Below, piece by piece: positions 43,450 to 56,117 of a stretch of 64,000 bases of DNA. Below the pieces are notes generated by a model. The model was not told where the DNA came from. It saw only the letters and a list, made by a program, of their open reading frames with translations, and did no database searches. Made by a program: the position numbers and the translations under genes. Origin of the DNA: Hordeum vulgare subsp. vulgare (taxonomy: Eukaryota > Streptophyta > Magnoliopsida > Poales > Poaceae); contig NC_058519.1 of NCBI RefSeq assembly GCF_904849725.1, positions 180,719,703 to 180,783,702 on the forward strand, given 5' to 3'. Position 1 is the stretch's first letter; each line of letters opens with the position of its first letter.

Positions 43450-45189
43450 AACACCCAATGGATCCCAATAAAACAACATCTGTCGGGGCACAACTAGAGC
43501 CCGAAATCGACGAAGCACTACGCACCTTTCTGCGCGAAAACTAGGACATATTTGTGTGGCACCCTTCAAACATGCTAGGAATCCCTCGGGGGCTGGCAGA
43601 GCACAGTCTGAACATAATCGCCAGTTTCAAAACCGTCAAACAGGCCTTGCACCGATCTTCCGAACCTAAGCGCCAAGCCATGGGCGAGGAGCTGGCCAAG
43701 CTATTTGAAGTAGGGTTTATCAGAGACATTAAACACCCCGACTGGTGGCAAACCTGGTCATGGTGCAAAAGAAGGATAAATCTTGGCGGCTATGTGTTGA
43801 TTTTAAAGAGTTAAACAAAGTCTTCCCTAAAGATCCTTTTCCATTGCCCCATATAGACCAAATTATTGACGCTACAGTCGGACACGATTCCTTGTGTTTC
43901 CTCGACGCCTACTACGGATACCATCAGATCAAGATGAAGGAATCTGATTAGGCGGCAAATGCACCCTACGTTCCATTCTGCTTTAACACAATGCCATTCG
44001 AGTTAAAAAATGCGGGCGCCACTTACTAGCGCATGATCGAGACATGCTTGGGGAAACAAATCGGCAAAATGATAGAGGCATACGTGGATGATGTGGTCGT
44101 TAAGACTAGACACGTCAACGAGCTGGTGGACGATCTCAGGGAGACCTTTGCCAACTAACGGGCATACAATATTTGACTTAATCCAGATAAAGGCGTCTTA
44201 GGAGTCCCAGCCGGCAAGCTCCTTCGATTTATCGTGTCACAAAGAGGAATTGAAGCCAATTCGGCCAAAATACAAGCATTATCACAGCTCGCGATACCAA
44301 GAGAGCTACACCATGTACAAAAGCTGGCAGACTGCATTGCAACCTTAAGCCAATTTATATCTCGTCTAGGCGAGAAGGCCCTCCAGCTCTATTGGTTGCT
44401 GAAGAAAACCAAAGATTTCAAGTGGACTAACGAGGCCACAACGGCTCTGGAGGACATCAAGCCGTTATTAGCCAGCAACCCCATACTAGCAGCACCCTTC
44501 ACAGGGGAGTCGATGTTGCTATACATCTCAGCCACCAATCAAGTCATCAACATGGTACTCGTTGTAGAACGAGAAGCCGAGGGCCAACAACTACGGATTC
44601 AAAGGCCGGTTTATTACGTATTCGAAGTACTCACCCCATGCAAAACCAGGTACCCGCACTACCAAAAGATCGCCTACACAGTGTTTATGGCATCACAGAA
44701 GCTTCAACACTATTTCCAAGAATGTGTGGTCACTATGACTTCGGAAGTTCCGTTGAATGATACCATCAACAATAAAGATGCCACCGGCCGAATAGCCAAA
44801 CGGGCCATCGAGCTCCCGCCATTCTAGATCACTTACAAACCACGACGAGCCATGAAAACTCAGGTCCTCGCCAACTTCGTGGCTGAATGGACACAGGCCG
44901 AACTTCCTAGAGAGTACAACACTTATGCTCATTGGACCATGTATTTTGATGGGTCCAAAACTCTCACCGATTTGGGGGCTGGAGTGATTCTCACATTGCC
45001 AACCGGGGATAAGTTTTGGTACGTGCTACATATCATGTATGCCAACTCAAACAACACAGCGGAATACAAAGCACTATTACACGATCTTCAGATGGCTGCC
45101 ACAATGGGCATACAACGGCTCGAGGTACGAGGAGACTGTAATATCACCATCTAACAAATCGACGGTGAATTTGATGCAAAGAATCCAAA
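43450..45189 (+). pseudogene. pol: Element G reverse transcriptase and RNase H, first part
   Basis: RT begins with LNIIASFKTVKQALHRSSEP and continues EELAKLFEVGFIRDIKHPDW, SWRLCVDFKELNKVFPKD, LDAYYGYHQIKMKESD, FCFNTMPFELKNAGATY and AYVDDVVVKTRH (YVDD at 44081-44092). The connection and RNase H follow (SRLGEKALQLYWLLKKTKDF, RPVYYVFEVLTPCKTRYPHY, MYFDGSKTLTDLGAGVIL). The YVDD box is intact, but a frameshift near 43755 and stops near 43950, 44025, 44157, 44172, 44826 and 45152 break it. It is cut inside RNase H by the 4.1 kb insertion. Confidence 0.9.
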
Positions 45190-48100
45190 TGTCAGACCCT
45201 GTTTTCCTACCACATTCTGTGTAATGCAAAAAATCTGAGCTTGTTAATTTTTTTTCAAGACTAATGATGTGAGTGCCATGATTATCATTGTATGCTTGTG
45301 TGTGTGACCATGTGATGATAAAGACCCCATTTCACAACATTGAATTATTTCTAAAAACCTTTACTTGATTCTGATCAAGGCAAAAACCCTACTTTGAGTT
45401 GCACTACTTGTCGTTGGTGGCAAGATTGGTTTCTACTCAAAGTGGTGATCTGATTTTAACCTGTCTTGACATTCCAAAACCACAAAAATACTTATTTTTA
45501 TAATTGTTTTCCTAATTTAATTGCATGTCCATTTCTGAGGCCAGAATTGGTATTCCTACATGGAAAAATACTTTTCTGCCTTAGAAAAATCTGATTAAAT
45601 TTGGAGATGATCAGAAGGACATATATTTTCCATAAATAAGATTTTAAACCCTATTTTATATTATAATTATTTGAATAAAACCCTGAAAACCATTTATGTC
45701 TCTTTTGACCTTTTGAAATATTTCCAAAGGAAATATTCTTAATAAAATCCCAGAAAATTCCGTAGGTATCCCTAAGCCATATTTGGTGTCCACATAAAGT
45801 TTCACCTTAGTCCAAGGTGATTAAGGACCCCAAATAACCCTAAACCCCCTTCTGTCTAGATTGAAGTTAGAGAAACTTTACACAACAAAGTTTGTCCAAT
45901 GATGCTGAAACTTTGCAGGGATGCCTAATACCTCAAATGAGGGTTCCACACAAAAATGGGGATTTGTGGGACTTAGTTTGCCCACACTCCCTTTGGAAGG
46001 GACAGATCTGGTCAAATTGGAGTGTTTTCAAGTTTACAAAGCTAAACTTGTCCAAAGGAGCTCAAACTTGGTGAAACCCCATGTTTTAGCACCAAAGCCA
46101 AACCTGTTTAGTTGCAGCACCAGTGGTGGGGTGCAACCCCCTCAAACCACTGTCGAGCACCTTCTGATAGTGTGGAAAAAACCACCTTAGCCACAACTAA
46201 ACCCAACCCCTTTGCTCCAAACTCATAGATTAGGTGGCTAGTATCTATATCTAACCCCAGTCAACTGGCCCCTCACTGGTTCAAAGTAGAATGGCCAAAA
46301 ACTCCAATTTAGGCTTCAGTTCAAGGCTAACAGCACCAATATTTCCTGTCTCCCTTGACCAGCAAAATCTCCCACGAGACCCAAACGGCTAGCCACACTC
46401 CCATCCAGTGCCAGGACATGCTAGACACGTCCAAAGTGCCTCAGAGCGCACTAGCATGTCGTGGCATGCCAAAACTGCGCCCTGGGCGCGCTACAGGAAG
46501 CCACCAAGGTGGGGGCAACGCTCTCGGCCAGTTCCAGCCACCCCCGAGGTGTCCAACCTCTTCCCCGGCAACCCCTCTGTGTCGAGCAACCATCAGGGCC
46601 CCTCCTCTCCCGCGCTAGAGCTCGCGCGACGCGTGCGCGCCCGCACCAGAACCGACCAAGGTTACACGGCCGCGGATGCTCGACTCCTCCGCCGCTGCAG
46701 CAGATGGTTCCGGTAGTCCAAAACCATGTCCTGAGACCGTGGTTTTGACCCCAGCCCCTCTCCGCACCCCCATGCGCGCCACGGTGAGTCACCGGCGCTC
46801 CCGAATCGGCTCACCGTTGCGGGCCTATAAATAGCCTTCCCCCTCGCTCAAGCACCCCTCAGATAGCTACAAACGACCACTAGCACCCCCTAGCCACCCT
46901 AGCAAGCTAGCAGAGCCCGGGTGCTCGAGATCGACCGAGGCCCCTCCGCCTCAGAGCTCCGGTCGATCTCCGGCTACACGTCGGCTCTTGCGCCCCTTGA
47001 CCCACCAAACCGATCCCCTCAACCCCAGGAAGCTTTCCCCCAACTCGGTCGAGCATTTCCGTGCCTCTAGCCACCTCCTCGACCACCTCCCGAAACTCCC
47101 CCACCGCGCCCTCCTCGTCGCCGGCGAACCCCTGCCTCTCCGACGTTGTTCCGACCACCAGCAGGTAGGCAACGTCACGGCGAACCAATTCCAGTCCTTG
47201 TTGGGGCTTGAGAGCGTCGGCAACCTCGCCGACGTGCTCCTCCTCCTCTCTCGCCACAGGTAGGAGACGACCCCGACAGGTGTGCCCCGCCTGTCGGTGG
47301 CCCAGCCTCCTCCCCCGCACTGTCCACAACCATTGACCGCTGGGCCCTGCGCGTCAGGTTCAAACCTGACGGCGCGCGCGCCTGGGCACGTTGTCGGCTG
47401 GCCATGGGTCAGCCCAGTTCCAGGCCGAGCCAGGCCAGGGACTTAGCCCGTTTTCTTTTATTTTTAAAACCTGATTTCTAAGATTTTTGTAAAAACATTT
47501 GCCGAGTGTAAAAATGTAATTTTTCCACTCTTATTCTTCTAAAAATATGTAGTATTTAATAATATGATTGGATGAATTTTTCTACAACTATTCTGCTTTA
47601 CAATAATAAAAAGGACTAAATTGGAATAGTGTTGCTTGTGTTTGGTTAATTTTAAAAATGTTCCTTCAAGAGAATTTCAGGCAAATATTTTTCAAAATGA
47701 CAACTTAGATTTATCAGTAATATATAAAATTTTTAAAATAACTTTGGGATCTGTTTCTGTGTGAGCTATTTCTTATTTATTTCTTTATCGACGATAGAAA
47801 ATCCGTGTGACGAGGGAATCAGAGCGGAAGACCTCGAAGACCCCGGATACCTAGCTGACCAAGGCAAGCAACCCTTTGACCATGACTGGGCATATGTTAT
47901 ATTGCATGTTAAGATAGCAAGTATTACCGTTGCATATAATCATAAGTGCAGGTAAATCATTCAATGTGATGTTACCGATGGCTCCTACGGAGCACATGCA
48001 TTGAACTTGATCCTACCCCTTTTGAGGATCATGCTATTATCATGTCGACAAGTAATACTAGAATAATAGCATGAACATGTTGTTGACATAAGTCAAAGAT

Positions 48101-49312
48101 TTATGAAAACCCCGTCGGGTGCCACTAATGCCCGAGGGTGATGATAAGTTAGGTGGCCACTTTTGGTGAACTGGTGCACCCGGTATTTGTGCGAGTATGG
48201 TTTCGGTATTGGGATTAGATTTATGATGTGTCGACCATCCCACCCTTACCAGTACGACCACGTTACCCCTTATGGGATAGGGCTATGCTGATTACTCTAG
48301 TCGGTGCTAGCAAAGAACCACATTACTAGTGGCGGGAGTGATGTGTGGTCACTCTCGTGATGGGGTCGTGCCAGGTAGGACGACTATGCCATTTTTATGA
48401 GTTCCAGGCACACCGTTAGTCCCTACATGGCTGATACTGTCCAGAGTTGGTTCTCGTAAGACGTACAACATGTGGGCTGGGTACCAATCGAGTGGACCTC
48501 TTTGTCTAGTATCGTCAGGGGAAAGGCATTGATCGGGTACTTACCTCAGGTATGTTATATACCGCGAGTCGTGGATGACACAGAAGTTTCCCGGATCTCG
48601 TGGGTCCAACGTACTACCTCTGCAGAGTGTAAAACTATTCGAATAGCCGTGTCCACGGTCAAGGATAGTTGGGTCATGCTGCTTAAACCACGTCCAGTTG
48701 TTTCCGCACAAACCAAGTGTGTGTGAGTTGTGTTAAAAAGGCGTTGTTATCAAAGTAAAGATATAACCAAGTTTGGTGACTTGGCATATAGGGTGAGCCT
48801 GGATGGTTCAGCCCTCGACAGATATATTGATATCTGTAACCTGTTCTTCAAAAGTAATTCTTTAATTTAATGCATTGTCATTATCATCCCACCAAGAGTA
48901 GTTCCACCAAGATGCATGTTATTGTTATCCTTCACTTTCATTGTTCATGTCATGGGCTGTTTGCGAGTACATTCAAAGTACTCATTGGCTTGCCACTGGT
49001 TATGTTATTGACCAGACATGGAAGGACCGGAGTTTGGAGATGAGTATGTCTTCGGAGACGCCCCTGCGAACTAGGACGCGTCCAAGTGAGAATGCCTGTT
49101 GGTGTAGGCTTGATGTCATGGGCATCCGCTTAGCCCCTATGATTTCTACTTCTAGTTGTATTTGAGTGATTTGGCCTTAGGCCCTGCCTTGTGAACCTCA
49201 CCATTCGGTCTTGTGTTGTAATAATTAGTATTTGGATGTAAGACTCTCTTATTCGGTATCTATGTTCGGTGAACATTGATCTCTGGGATCACTTAGCACG
49301 GCGATCTCGACT
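45190..49312 (+). mobile_element. Very long LTR (about 4.1 kb), apparently solo, inside the RNase H of G
   Basis: It starts TGTCAGACCCTGTTTTCC. The right border is near CTCGACT (49312), since G coding resumes at AAGATGGTGGCTTATAG. Flanks CCAAA and CGTAA match at only three of five bases, so the ends are approximate. It has no gag or pol. A GC-rich core (46370-47440) holds the promoter-like TATAAATAG. LTRs this long are known in LARD-type elements such as barley Sukkula; I do not assign the family. The GC-rich open frames inside have no recognisable product. Confidence 0.65.
46825..46833 (+). promoter_or_regulatory. TATA box in the 4.1 kb LTR
   Basis: CTATAAATAGCC sits in a GC-rich context followed by a CT-rich leader (CCTTCCCCCTCGCTC), a convincing plant core promoter layout on the plus strand. 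Confidence 0.6.
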
Positions 49313-50760
49313 CGTAAGATGGTGGCTTATAGAAACGCCGTCCTCAAAATATCAGCACAATTTGAAGGGTTAGAGTTCCACCATGTCTCAAGAGACAATA
49401 ACCAAGCAGCGGACGTTCTCGCCCGCTTAGGCGCAAAGTGCGACCCCGTCCCCAGCAACATATTTCTAGAACGGTTGTTCAAGCCATCCGCAGTATGGCA
49501 AGACGAGATGGTCCCCACAGGAGCGGATGGCGAAGAGCAGGTGGTATCCCCAATGACCGAGCAGGACGATCAAGTCATCCGTGGATCTTCAATTGAAGAA
49601 ACGCCCTCGGCCCATGAGGTCATGGCCATAATCGCGCCATGGGCCGAACCCTTCCTTGCTTATCTACTACGCAAGGAATTCCCACACGACTAGGCCGAGG
49701 TGCGACGAATCATCTGCCGATTAAAGGCTTACAAGGTCCGCGAGGGCGAGCTATATAAAATAAACCACAGGAGTACTCCAGCGATGCATATCCGAGGAGG
49801 AGGGCAGACAACTTTTGGCCGAGGTAAACGTCGGCATGGGCGGTTACCACACAGTAGCCCGGGCCCTGGTCAGCAAGGCTTTCCGAGCTGGTTTCTTCTG
49901 GCCAACAGCCCAAGAGGACACCCGAGTGCTCGTTCAGTGTTGTACGGGGTGTCAACTCTTTGCAAATCAAGGCCACATGCCCCAACAGCTCTTCGTACAA
50001 TTCCGATCACATGGTTCTTTGTGGTCTGGTGTCTGGATATGGTCGGCCCACTTAAAGGGGGAACTGAGAAAAAGAAATACATCCTGGTTATGGTCGAAAA
50101 ATTCACCTAATGGATTGAAGCAAAGCCGGTCAGCTCCGCCAAAGCTAAGCCAGTAATAGAACTTATCTCCGGTGTCATACACCGCTATGGTGTTCCCCGT
50201 AGGATAATAGAATATAACAGATCCAATTTCACCGCCAAGGAGGTAAAAGACTGGTTTCCAAACTTGGGCATCAAGCTCGATTGTGCCACTGTATACCATC
50301 CACAAACCAACGAACAAGTCAAATGAGCCAATGGGCTCATTATGAGCATTATTAAACCTCGGTTGGTCTGCTCCCTTCAAGAATCCGATTGTCAATGGGT
50401 GGAGGAGCTCGACTCCGTGCTATGAGGCTTGCGTACCACCCCGAATCGTTCCACATGATACACCCCTTTTTTTATGGTGTACGGGACTTAAGCAGTCCTC
50501 CCCTGTGATATTATACACAACGCACCTCGGGTGCTTATGTACGAGGAAGAACAAGTAGAGCTAAATTGGCAAGATGACTTAGACGCACTAGAGGTGAACA
50601 CGGCACAGGCCTGGCCCGATCTGCTTTCTATTAGGATCAAGTTCGGCGCTATCAGAGCAGGGAAGTTTGTGCAAAGGCATACAACATGGGAGAACTCGTC
50701 CTACGCCTCCCCAAGAAGTAGAAGCATAAACTTCACCCAAAGTGGGAGGGCCATTTTATA
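49313..50760 (+). pseudogene. pol: Element G RNase H end and integrase (catalytic residues lost)
   Basis: The RNase H end reads AYRNAVLKISAQFEGLEFHH and NNQAADVLARLGAKCDPVP. After a stop at 49690 comes the integrase zinc region (CTGCQLFANQGH) and the core LDMVGPLKGG (about 50032), keeping the first Asp. The second catalytic position reads EYNRSNFTAKE, with Tyr for Asp. The third reads TNEQVK, then a stop, where the family has Glu-Arg. Later parts read ANGLIMSIIKPRL and RVLMYEEEQVELNWQDDLD. All three frames are used, so several frameshifts occurred. It cannot integrate. Confidence 0.87.
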
Positions 50761-51080
50761 ATTGATGAAATTTTAATAGGAGGAGCTTATTGTGTGTGCA
50801 ATTCCGAGGACAACCGTCTCGAGCCGAACCCGTGGAATGCAGCTCGCCTTTGGTGTTTTTACGGCTAGACCAATGTCATCATCCCTTTTCGTCACTTCCT
50901 TTTTCCCGTTTCAGCCACATTTTTTATATTTCCTCTGTAGGGCTCATTAGTTGTAACCGGGGCATGTTCGGTTTAATCGTAATTCCTTGAGTATTTATCA
51001 AAGTATCCGTGTTAAATGGAGTGATCAAGTAGCACTTGGGGGCTTCCTCAAGAAGATGTCAATGTATTTGTCATACCTAC
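50761..51080 (+). other. Element G sequence after integrase
   Basis: A non-coding stretch of 320 bases follows pol. Its last bases, CCTAC (51076-51080), are the target duplication of element D; G continues at 57699. Confidence 0.6.
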
Positions 51081-52655
51081 TAATGTCTGCTAGAACTACG
51101 CCGGTATTTCCCCAAAGAGTTAGGGATGATATAATATAGAGACGGTAGGTATTTCCCTCAGTGACGAGACCAAGGTTATCGAACCAGTAGGAGAACCTCC
51201 TCACACCACGTAAACAACACCCGCACACAAATAACAAATACTCGCAACCCGACGTGTTATAGGGGTTGTCAATCCCTTTCGGGTACGGTGCCTCAAGATA
51301 GGCAAATAACGTGAGGTAAAAGTGGTAGATAGGATATATAGATCGCGGAACAAATAAACTGCAGAAAGGTATTTTTGTATTTTTGGTTTAATAGATCTGA
51401 ATATAAAATGAAAGGAAAATAGATCGCAAAGGCAAATATGATGAAAAGAGACCCGGGGGCCCTAGGTTTCACTAGTGGCTTCTCTCGAGAAAAATAGCAA
51501 ACAGTGGGAAAACAATTACTGTTGGGCATTGATAGAACTTCAAATAATCATGACGATATCCACACAATTATCATTATATAGGCATCACGTCCTGGATTAG
51601 TAGACCGACTCCTGCCTACATCTACTACTATTACTCCACACATCGACCGCTATCCATCATGCATCTAGTGTATTAAGTTCATGGAAAAACGGAGTAATGC
51701 AATAAGAACGATGACATGATGTAGACAATATATATTTATGTAGAAATAGACCCCATCTTGGTATCCTTAATATCAACGATACATACGTGTCGTTTCCGTT
51801 TCAGTAACTGGGATCAAGCACCGTAAGATCGAACCCATCACAAAGCACCTCTTCCCATTGCAAGCTAAATAGATCAAGTTGGCCAAACAAAACCCAAATA
51901 TTGGAGAAGAAATACGAGGCTATAATAAATCATACATATAAGAGATCAAAGAATACTCAAATAACTTTCATGGATAAAAACATATATCTGATCATAAACT
52001 CAAAGTTCATCGGATCCTAACAAACACACCTCAAAAAGACTTACATCATATGGATCTCCAAGAGACCATTGTATTGATAATCAAGAGAGAGAGAGGAAGC
52101 CATCTAGCTACTAACTACGGACCCGTAGGTCTACAAAGAACTACTCACGCATCATCGGAGAGGAACCAATGGACATGATGAACCCCTCCGTGATGGTGTC
52201 TAGATTGGATCTGGTGTTTCTGGAATCTGCGGGGGCTGGAACTGATTTTTGCCCCCCTAGGGTTTCTGGATTATTGGGGTATTTATTGAGCAAAGAGGCA
52301 GTGCGGGAGGCAAAAGAGGAGGGAACAACCCACCGGGCACGTGTATGGGCACCTAGGCGCTCCCTCGTTGGTTGTGCTCCCATCGGAGCTCCCCTCAGGT
52401 GCTTTCCTGGCCCACTCGATGTCTTCTAGCCCAATAAATCCACAATAAGTTTCGCTGCGTTTGGACTTCGTTTGGTATTGATTTCATATGATGTAAAAAA
52501 CATGCAGAAAACAACAACTGGCACTGGGCACTATGTCAATAGGTTAGTACCAAAAAATGATATAAAATGACTATAAGATGATTGTAAAACATCAAAGAAT
52601 GATAATATAACAACATGGAACAATTAAAAATTATAGACACGTTGGAGACGTATCA
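51081..52655 (-). repeat. Element D 3' LTR
   Basis: Plus-sense ends are TAATGTCTGC (a mutated TGATGTCT) and GGAGACGTATCA. A polypurine tract follows at 52656-52670. Confidence 0.9.
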
Positions 52656-52670
52656 ACATCCCCAAGCTTA
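52656..52670 (-). promoter_or_regulatory. Polypurine tract of element D
   Basis: The minus strand reads TAAGCTTGGGGATGT next to the 3' LTR. A similar string is repeated inside the element at about 54370-54385 (GGGGGCATCCCCAAGCTTAG in plus sense). Confidence 0.7.
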
Positions 52671-55068
52671 ATTCCTGCTCGTCCTCGAGTAGGTAAATGA
52701 TAAAAACATAATTTTTGATATGGAATGCTGCCTAACATGTTCATCACATTCCTTTTCTTTATAGCCTGGACATTTGGACTTTTATATTGCTTAAAGCAAT
52801 AGTCTAGTTTTGACATGAAGACTTTAATACTCAAGCATACCAACAAGCAACTATGTCTTTCAAAATATCAACACTAAAGCAAGTTATCCCTAGCCCATTA
52901 TGCCCAATCATTGATCCATTCATGAAACACACTCAAATATTAGCTACACCCAATGCTCAAATACGATCATAGTGCCCTTAGTTGGTGCTTTATGAGAGAA
53001 TATGGAGACTCAAATTCAAAATAAAAATTGCATAAGGAAAAGAAAGGCCCTTCGCAGAGGGAAGTAGGGATTTGTAGAGGTGCCAGATCTCAAAGCGAAA
53101 ATTGAGAGATAAAAACATTTTGGGAGGCATACTTTTCCCACCAACGAAAACGACTTAGAGCTCCCAACACTTTCCATGCTAGATACATCATAGGCAGTTC
53201 CCAAACAGAAAATAAAGTTTATTCCTTTTTCCACCATTACTTTCACTTTCAATGGCTTGTCCGTATCCACGGGTGCCCTCCATACCAACACTTTCCAAGG
53301 AATTTATTATTTGACAATTTTTTTTTCATTTTGGGACTGGGTATCTCGTGCAATGACAAGTGAATAAACACTCATCATGAGAATAACACATCTAGCATGG
53401 AAAATATTGGCCACCCCTTAGCGCCTGGAGAGCGGTAGATCACACAAAATAGAAATTTATTTTGAAAATTAGAGATGACACATGCAAATTTTCTTAGAAC
53501 GGGCATGGAAATATCGCATATAGGTAGGCATAGTGGACTCATATGGCAAAACCGGTTTAAAGGGTTTTGGATGCACAAGTAGTGATCATACATAGTGCAA
53601 AATGAAGGCTAGCAAAAAGATTGAGAAGCGACCAACGAAGAAACAAAAAATCTCGTACCAAGCATTAAGCATAAGTAACACCGAATAATGACCACAACTA
53701 GGATATAAATTTCATTGCATAACTATTGACTTTCGTGCGTGCATAGGGAATCACAAACCTTAACATCAATATTTTTACTAAAGAACAATTACTCATCAAC
53801 ATGACTCACATACCATATCGTCATATCTCAATACCATTACTTAGAATCAAGTTTATTTTGCCCAGTGATCTTCATGAAAGTTTTTATTATATCCTCCTTG
53901 GATATCTATCACTTTGGAACTATTTTCATATGTTGCTTTTGATAAGCTCAAACAAATTTAAGTGAAGAACATGAGCATAATTTTTCTTTCTCTCAAAAGA
54001 ATATAAGTGAAGCAATAGAGAATTTCTTAATTTTCTTACTAACTCCCAAATAAATATAAGTGAAGCATGATAGAATTTCTTCAAAAATAACAAAGCAGAC
54101 CGTGCTCAAAAAGATATAAGTGAAGTACTAGAGCAAATCCATGGCTCTGAAAATTTAAGTGAAGCATAGGAGCAAGCATAGCATAATTTTTGGATCTCTC
54201 AAAAAGTTGTGTCCAGCAAGGATTCAAGACTTAAAACACAAAGCAAAACAAGAAAAGACTCATATCATACAAGATGCTATAGGCAAAACTCATAATATGT
54301 GACGAATAAAAATATAGTTTCAAGTAAAATACCGATGGTTGTTAGAAGAAAGAGGGGATGCCACTCGGGGGCATCCCCAAGCTTAGTTGCTTGCTAGTTA
54401 TTGAATATTATCTTGGGGGTGCCTCGGGCAACCCCAAGTTTAGCCTTTTGCTAATCCTTATTCCTTCATCCATCGTAAGATCACCCAAAACTTAAAAACT
54501 TCAATCACACAAAACTCAACAACACCTTCGTAAGATCCGTTAGTATAAGAAAGCAAACCACTACTAGAAGTACTTTTGCAAACCTATTCATATTTTATTA
54601 TGCATTATATCTACTGTATTCCAACTTTTCTATGGCAAAACAAAATCATCAAAGAAAACCATAGAATCATCAAAACAAGCACACAACACAAAGAAAACAT
54701 AATCTGTCAAAAATAGAACAGTCTGTAGCAATCTGAGTTCTTCTGTAACTACAAAAATTCTGAACAATTCCGATGAATTGAATAATTTGTTTATTAATCT
54801 TCTGAAAAAGGAATCAACTCAAAATCACTCTTATGTTAAAAACGAAAAATTATTTTGTGAGCGCAAAACTTTCTGTTTTTCAGCAAGATCAAATCAACTT
54901 TCACCCAAATCACCCCAAAGGCCTTGCTTGGCACAAACACTAATTTAAACCACAAAAACACATCTAACGAGAGGTATCATTTGTATTTTATTGAAAATAT
55001 CAAGAAAACCAAAAAGCAAAAAGATACAAGTTGGGTTCCCTCCCAAAAAGCACTATTGTTTTACGCCC
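52671..55068 (-). other. Non-coding 3' half of the internal domain of element D
   Basis: There is no pol remnant in 2.4 kb. It contains the AAGTGAAG repeat series (53956-54170) and the inner polypurine-like string near 54370-54450. Short open frames have no recognisable product. Confidence 0.65.
53950..54175. repeat. Degenerate ATAAGTGAAG repeat series in element D
   Basis: AAGTGAAG(C/A) recurs about five times at 45-60 base spacing (near 53960, 54007, 54058, 54118 and 54163), each followed by an AGAG or TAGAG-like stretch and often an ATAATTTCTT run. Units are too diverged for a young satellite. Confidence 0.75.
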
Positions 55069-55614
55069 CTAGCTAGACGTAACGCGTAGGATCCAAGTGT
55101 TGTCATTTTTATCCTTCAATTCTTTGATCGAACACTTAGGATTTTCCAAGGACCTTGCATATAAATTCCCAACAACAAAACTTCTAGGCACGAGATTGGA
55201 AAACTTATTTTTGCAAAAAGGGTCTCTTATGACTTCAATAAAATTGGGTTGGATACTAATCATCTTAAGATCTCCTTTATTATTGCTAGAAGTTGCACCC
55301 TTGCTTTTAGTGGCTTGAGTAGTCTTACTAATTTTTACGGGAGTTTTAGCGTAAGCAAAGGGCGTATCTAGATTAGAAATTTTTTCTTCCAGTTTATCAA
55401 TCCTAGACGGGCTTTCTTTAATTCTTTCATGAACTATAGTATTGTTTTCTTTTAACAACTTGAAAACGTCTCCCGCTTTTGACCGAATTTTAGTAGTATA
55501 GCTTTGCATTTTTCTATCCATGTTTTCAGTATGTTCCTCAGCAAGCATTTTCTTTTCGATAGCACCTAGTGTTTTCATAACATGCTCAATGGTAATGATT
55601 GTTTCATTGATCAT
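55069..55614 (-). pseudogene. Element D gag-like ORF, C-terminal part (181 codons)
   Basis: It starts MINETIITIEHVMKTLGAIE and has a helical, charged first half (MQSYTTKIRSKAGDVFKLLK, RIDKLEEKISNL) likely to form coiled coil, then a basic linker (KTTQATKSKGATSSNNKGD) and the end FVVGNLYARSLENPKCSIKE. The start ATG overlaps the stop of the upstream frame as ATGA. I infer that both were one gag-like protein split by a frameshift. Confidence 0.6.
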
Positions 55615-56027
55615 GAGAGGGGTGAACCCACTAAACTTCCCAAATCATTAAAAGAATCAAGAGAAGGATACATCAAGAAGTTTCCACCGGTAATCGTATC
55701 AAGGACGAATCTATACCAAGTGGTGATGCCCACATAAAAACAACAAAGAAGAACAACGGCAGATTGCTTACGGATAGGTCTATTATGAGCATTGCATATC
55801 CTATACCAAGCATCTTTTAAGTTCTCCCTTCCCCTTTGTTTAAAGGTACGAACCTCATTCTCGGGGGTGTACACAATAGACAAAGAGATATCCATAACGA
55901 CAAAAAGTGGTAGACAAAATTGCACACAAAAACAGATCTGACGAGAAAACGGCGAACGAAAAAGAGAGCGAATAAAACGGCAAATTTTTGTGAAGTGGGG
56001 GAGAGCAAAACGAGAGGCAAAATGCAA
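55611..56027 (-). pseudogene. Element D gag-like ORF, N-terminal part
   Basis: The useful part starts near 55893 (MDISLSIVYTPENEVRTFKQ) and reads RENLKDAWYRICNAHNRPIR, then LLCCFYVGITTWYRFVLDTI and GGNFLMYPSLDSFNDLGSL. This F-Y-x-G-[IL] context with an upstream K-x-x-W resembles retrotransposon gag (PF03732-type) domains of Athila-like elements. It ends TGA at 55611-55613 inside the next ORF's ATG. Confidence 0.62.
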
Positions 56028-56090
56028 ATAGTGTAAATTGCGAGGAGATGATATTTGTGATTAGGAACATGGTTGATGTTGAAGATCCTC

Positions 56091-56108
56091 CCTGGCAACG
56101 GCGCCTGG
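56091..56108 (-). promoter_or_regulatory. Primer-binding site of element D
   Basis: The minus strand reads CCAGGCGCCGTTGCCAGG, close to TGGCGCCGTTGCCGGGG, the tRNA-Asp complement used by several plant gypsy lineages. It lies about nine bases inside the LTR. Confidence 0.7.
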
Positions 56109-56117
56109 AATTCCTTT

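Noticed and set aside
46451..47405. Several 90-140 codon frames in the GC-rich core of the 4.1 kb LTR
   Set aside because: All frames on both strands are open because of base composition. They lie around an LTR promoter and leader and none shows a domain.
53950..54175. CRISPR-like array
   Set aside because: Repeats are short and degenerate, spacers are irregular and the window is clearly a plant nuclear genome.
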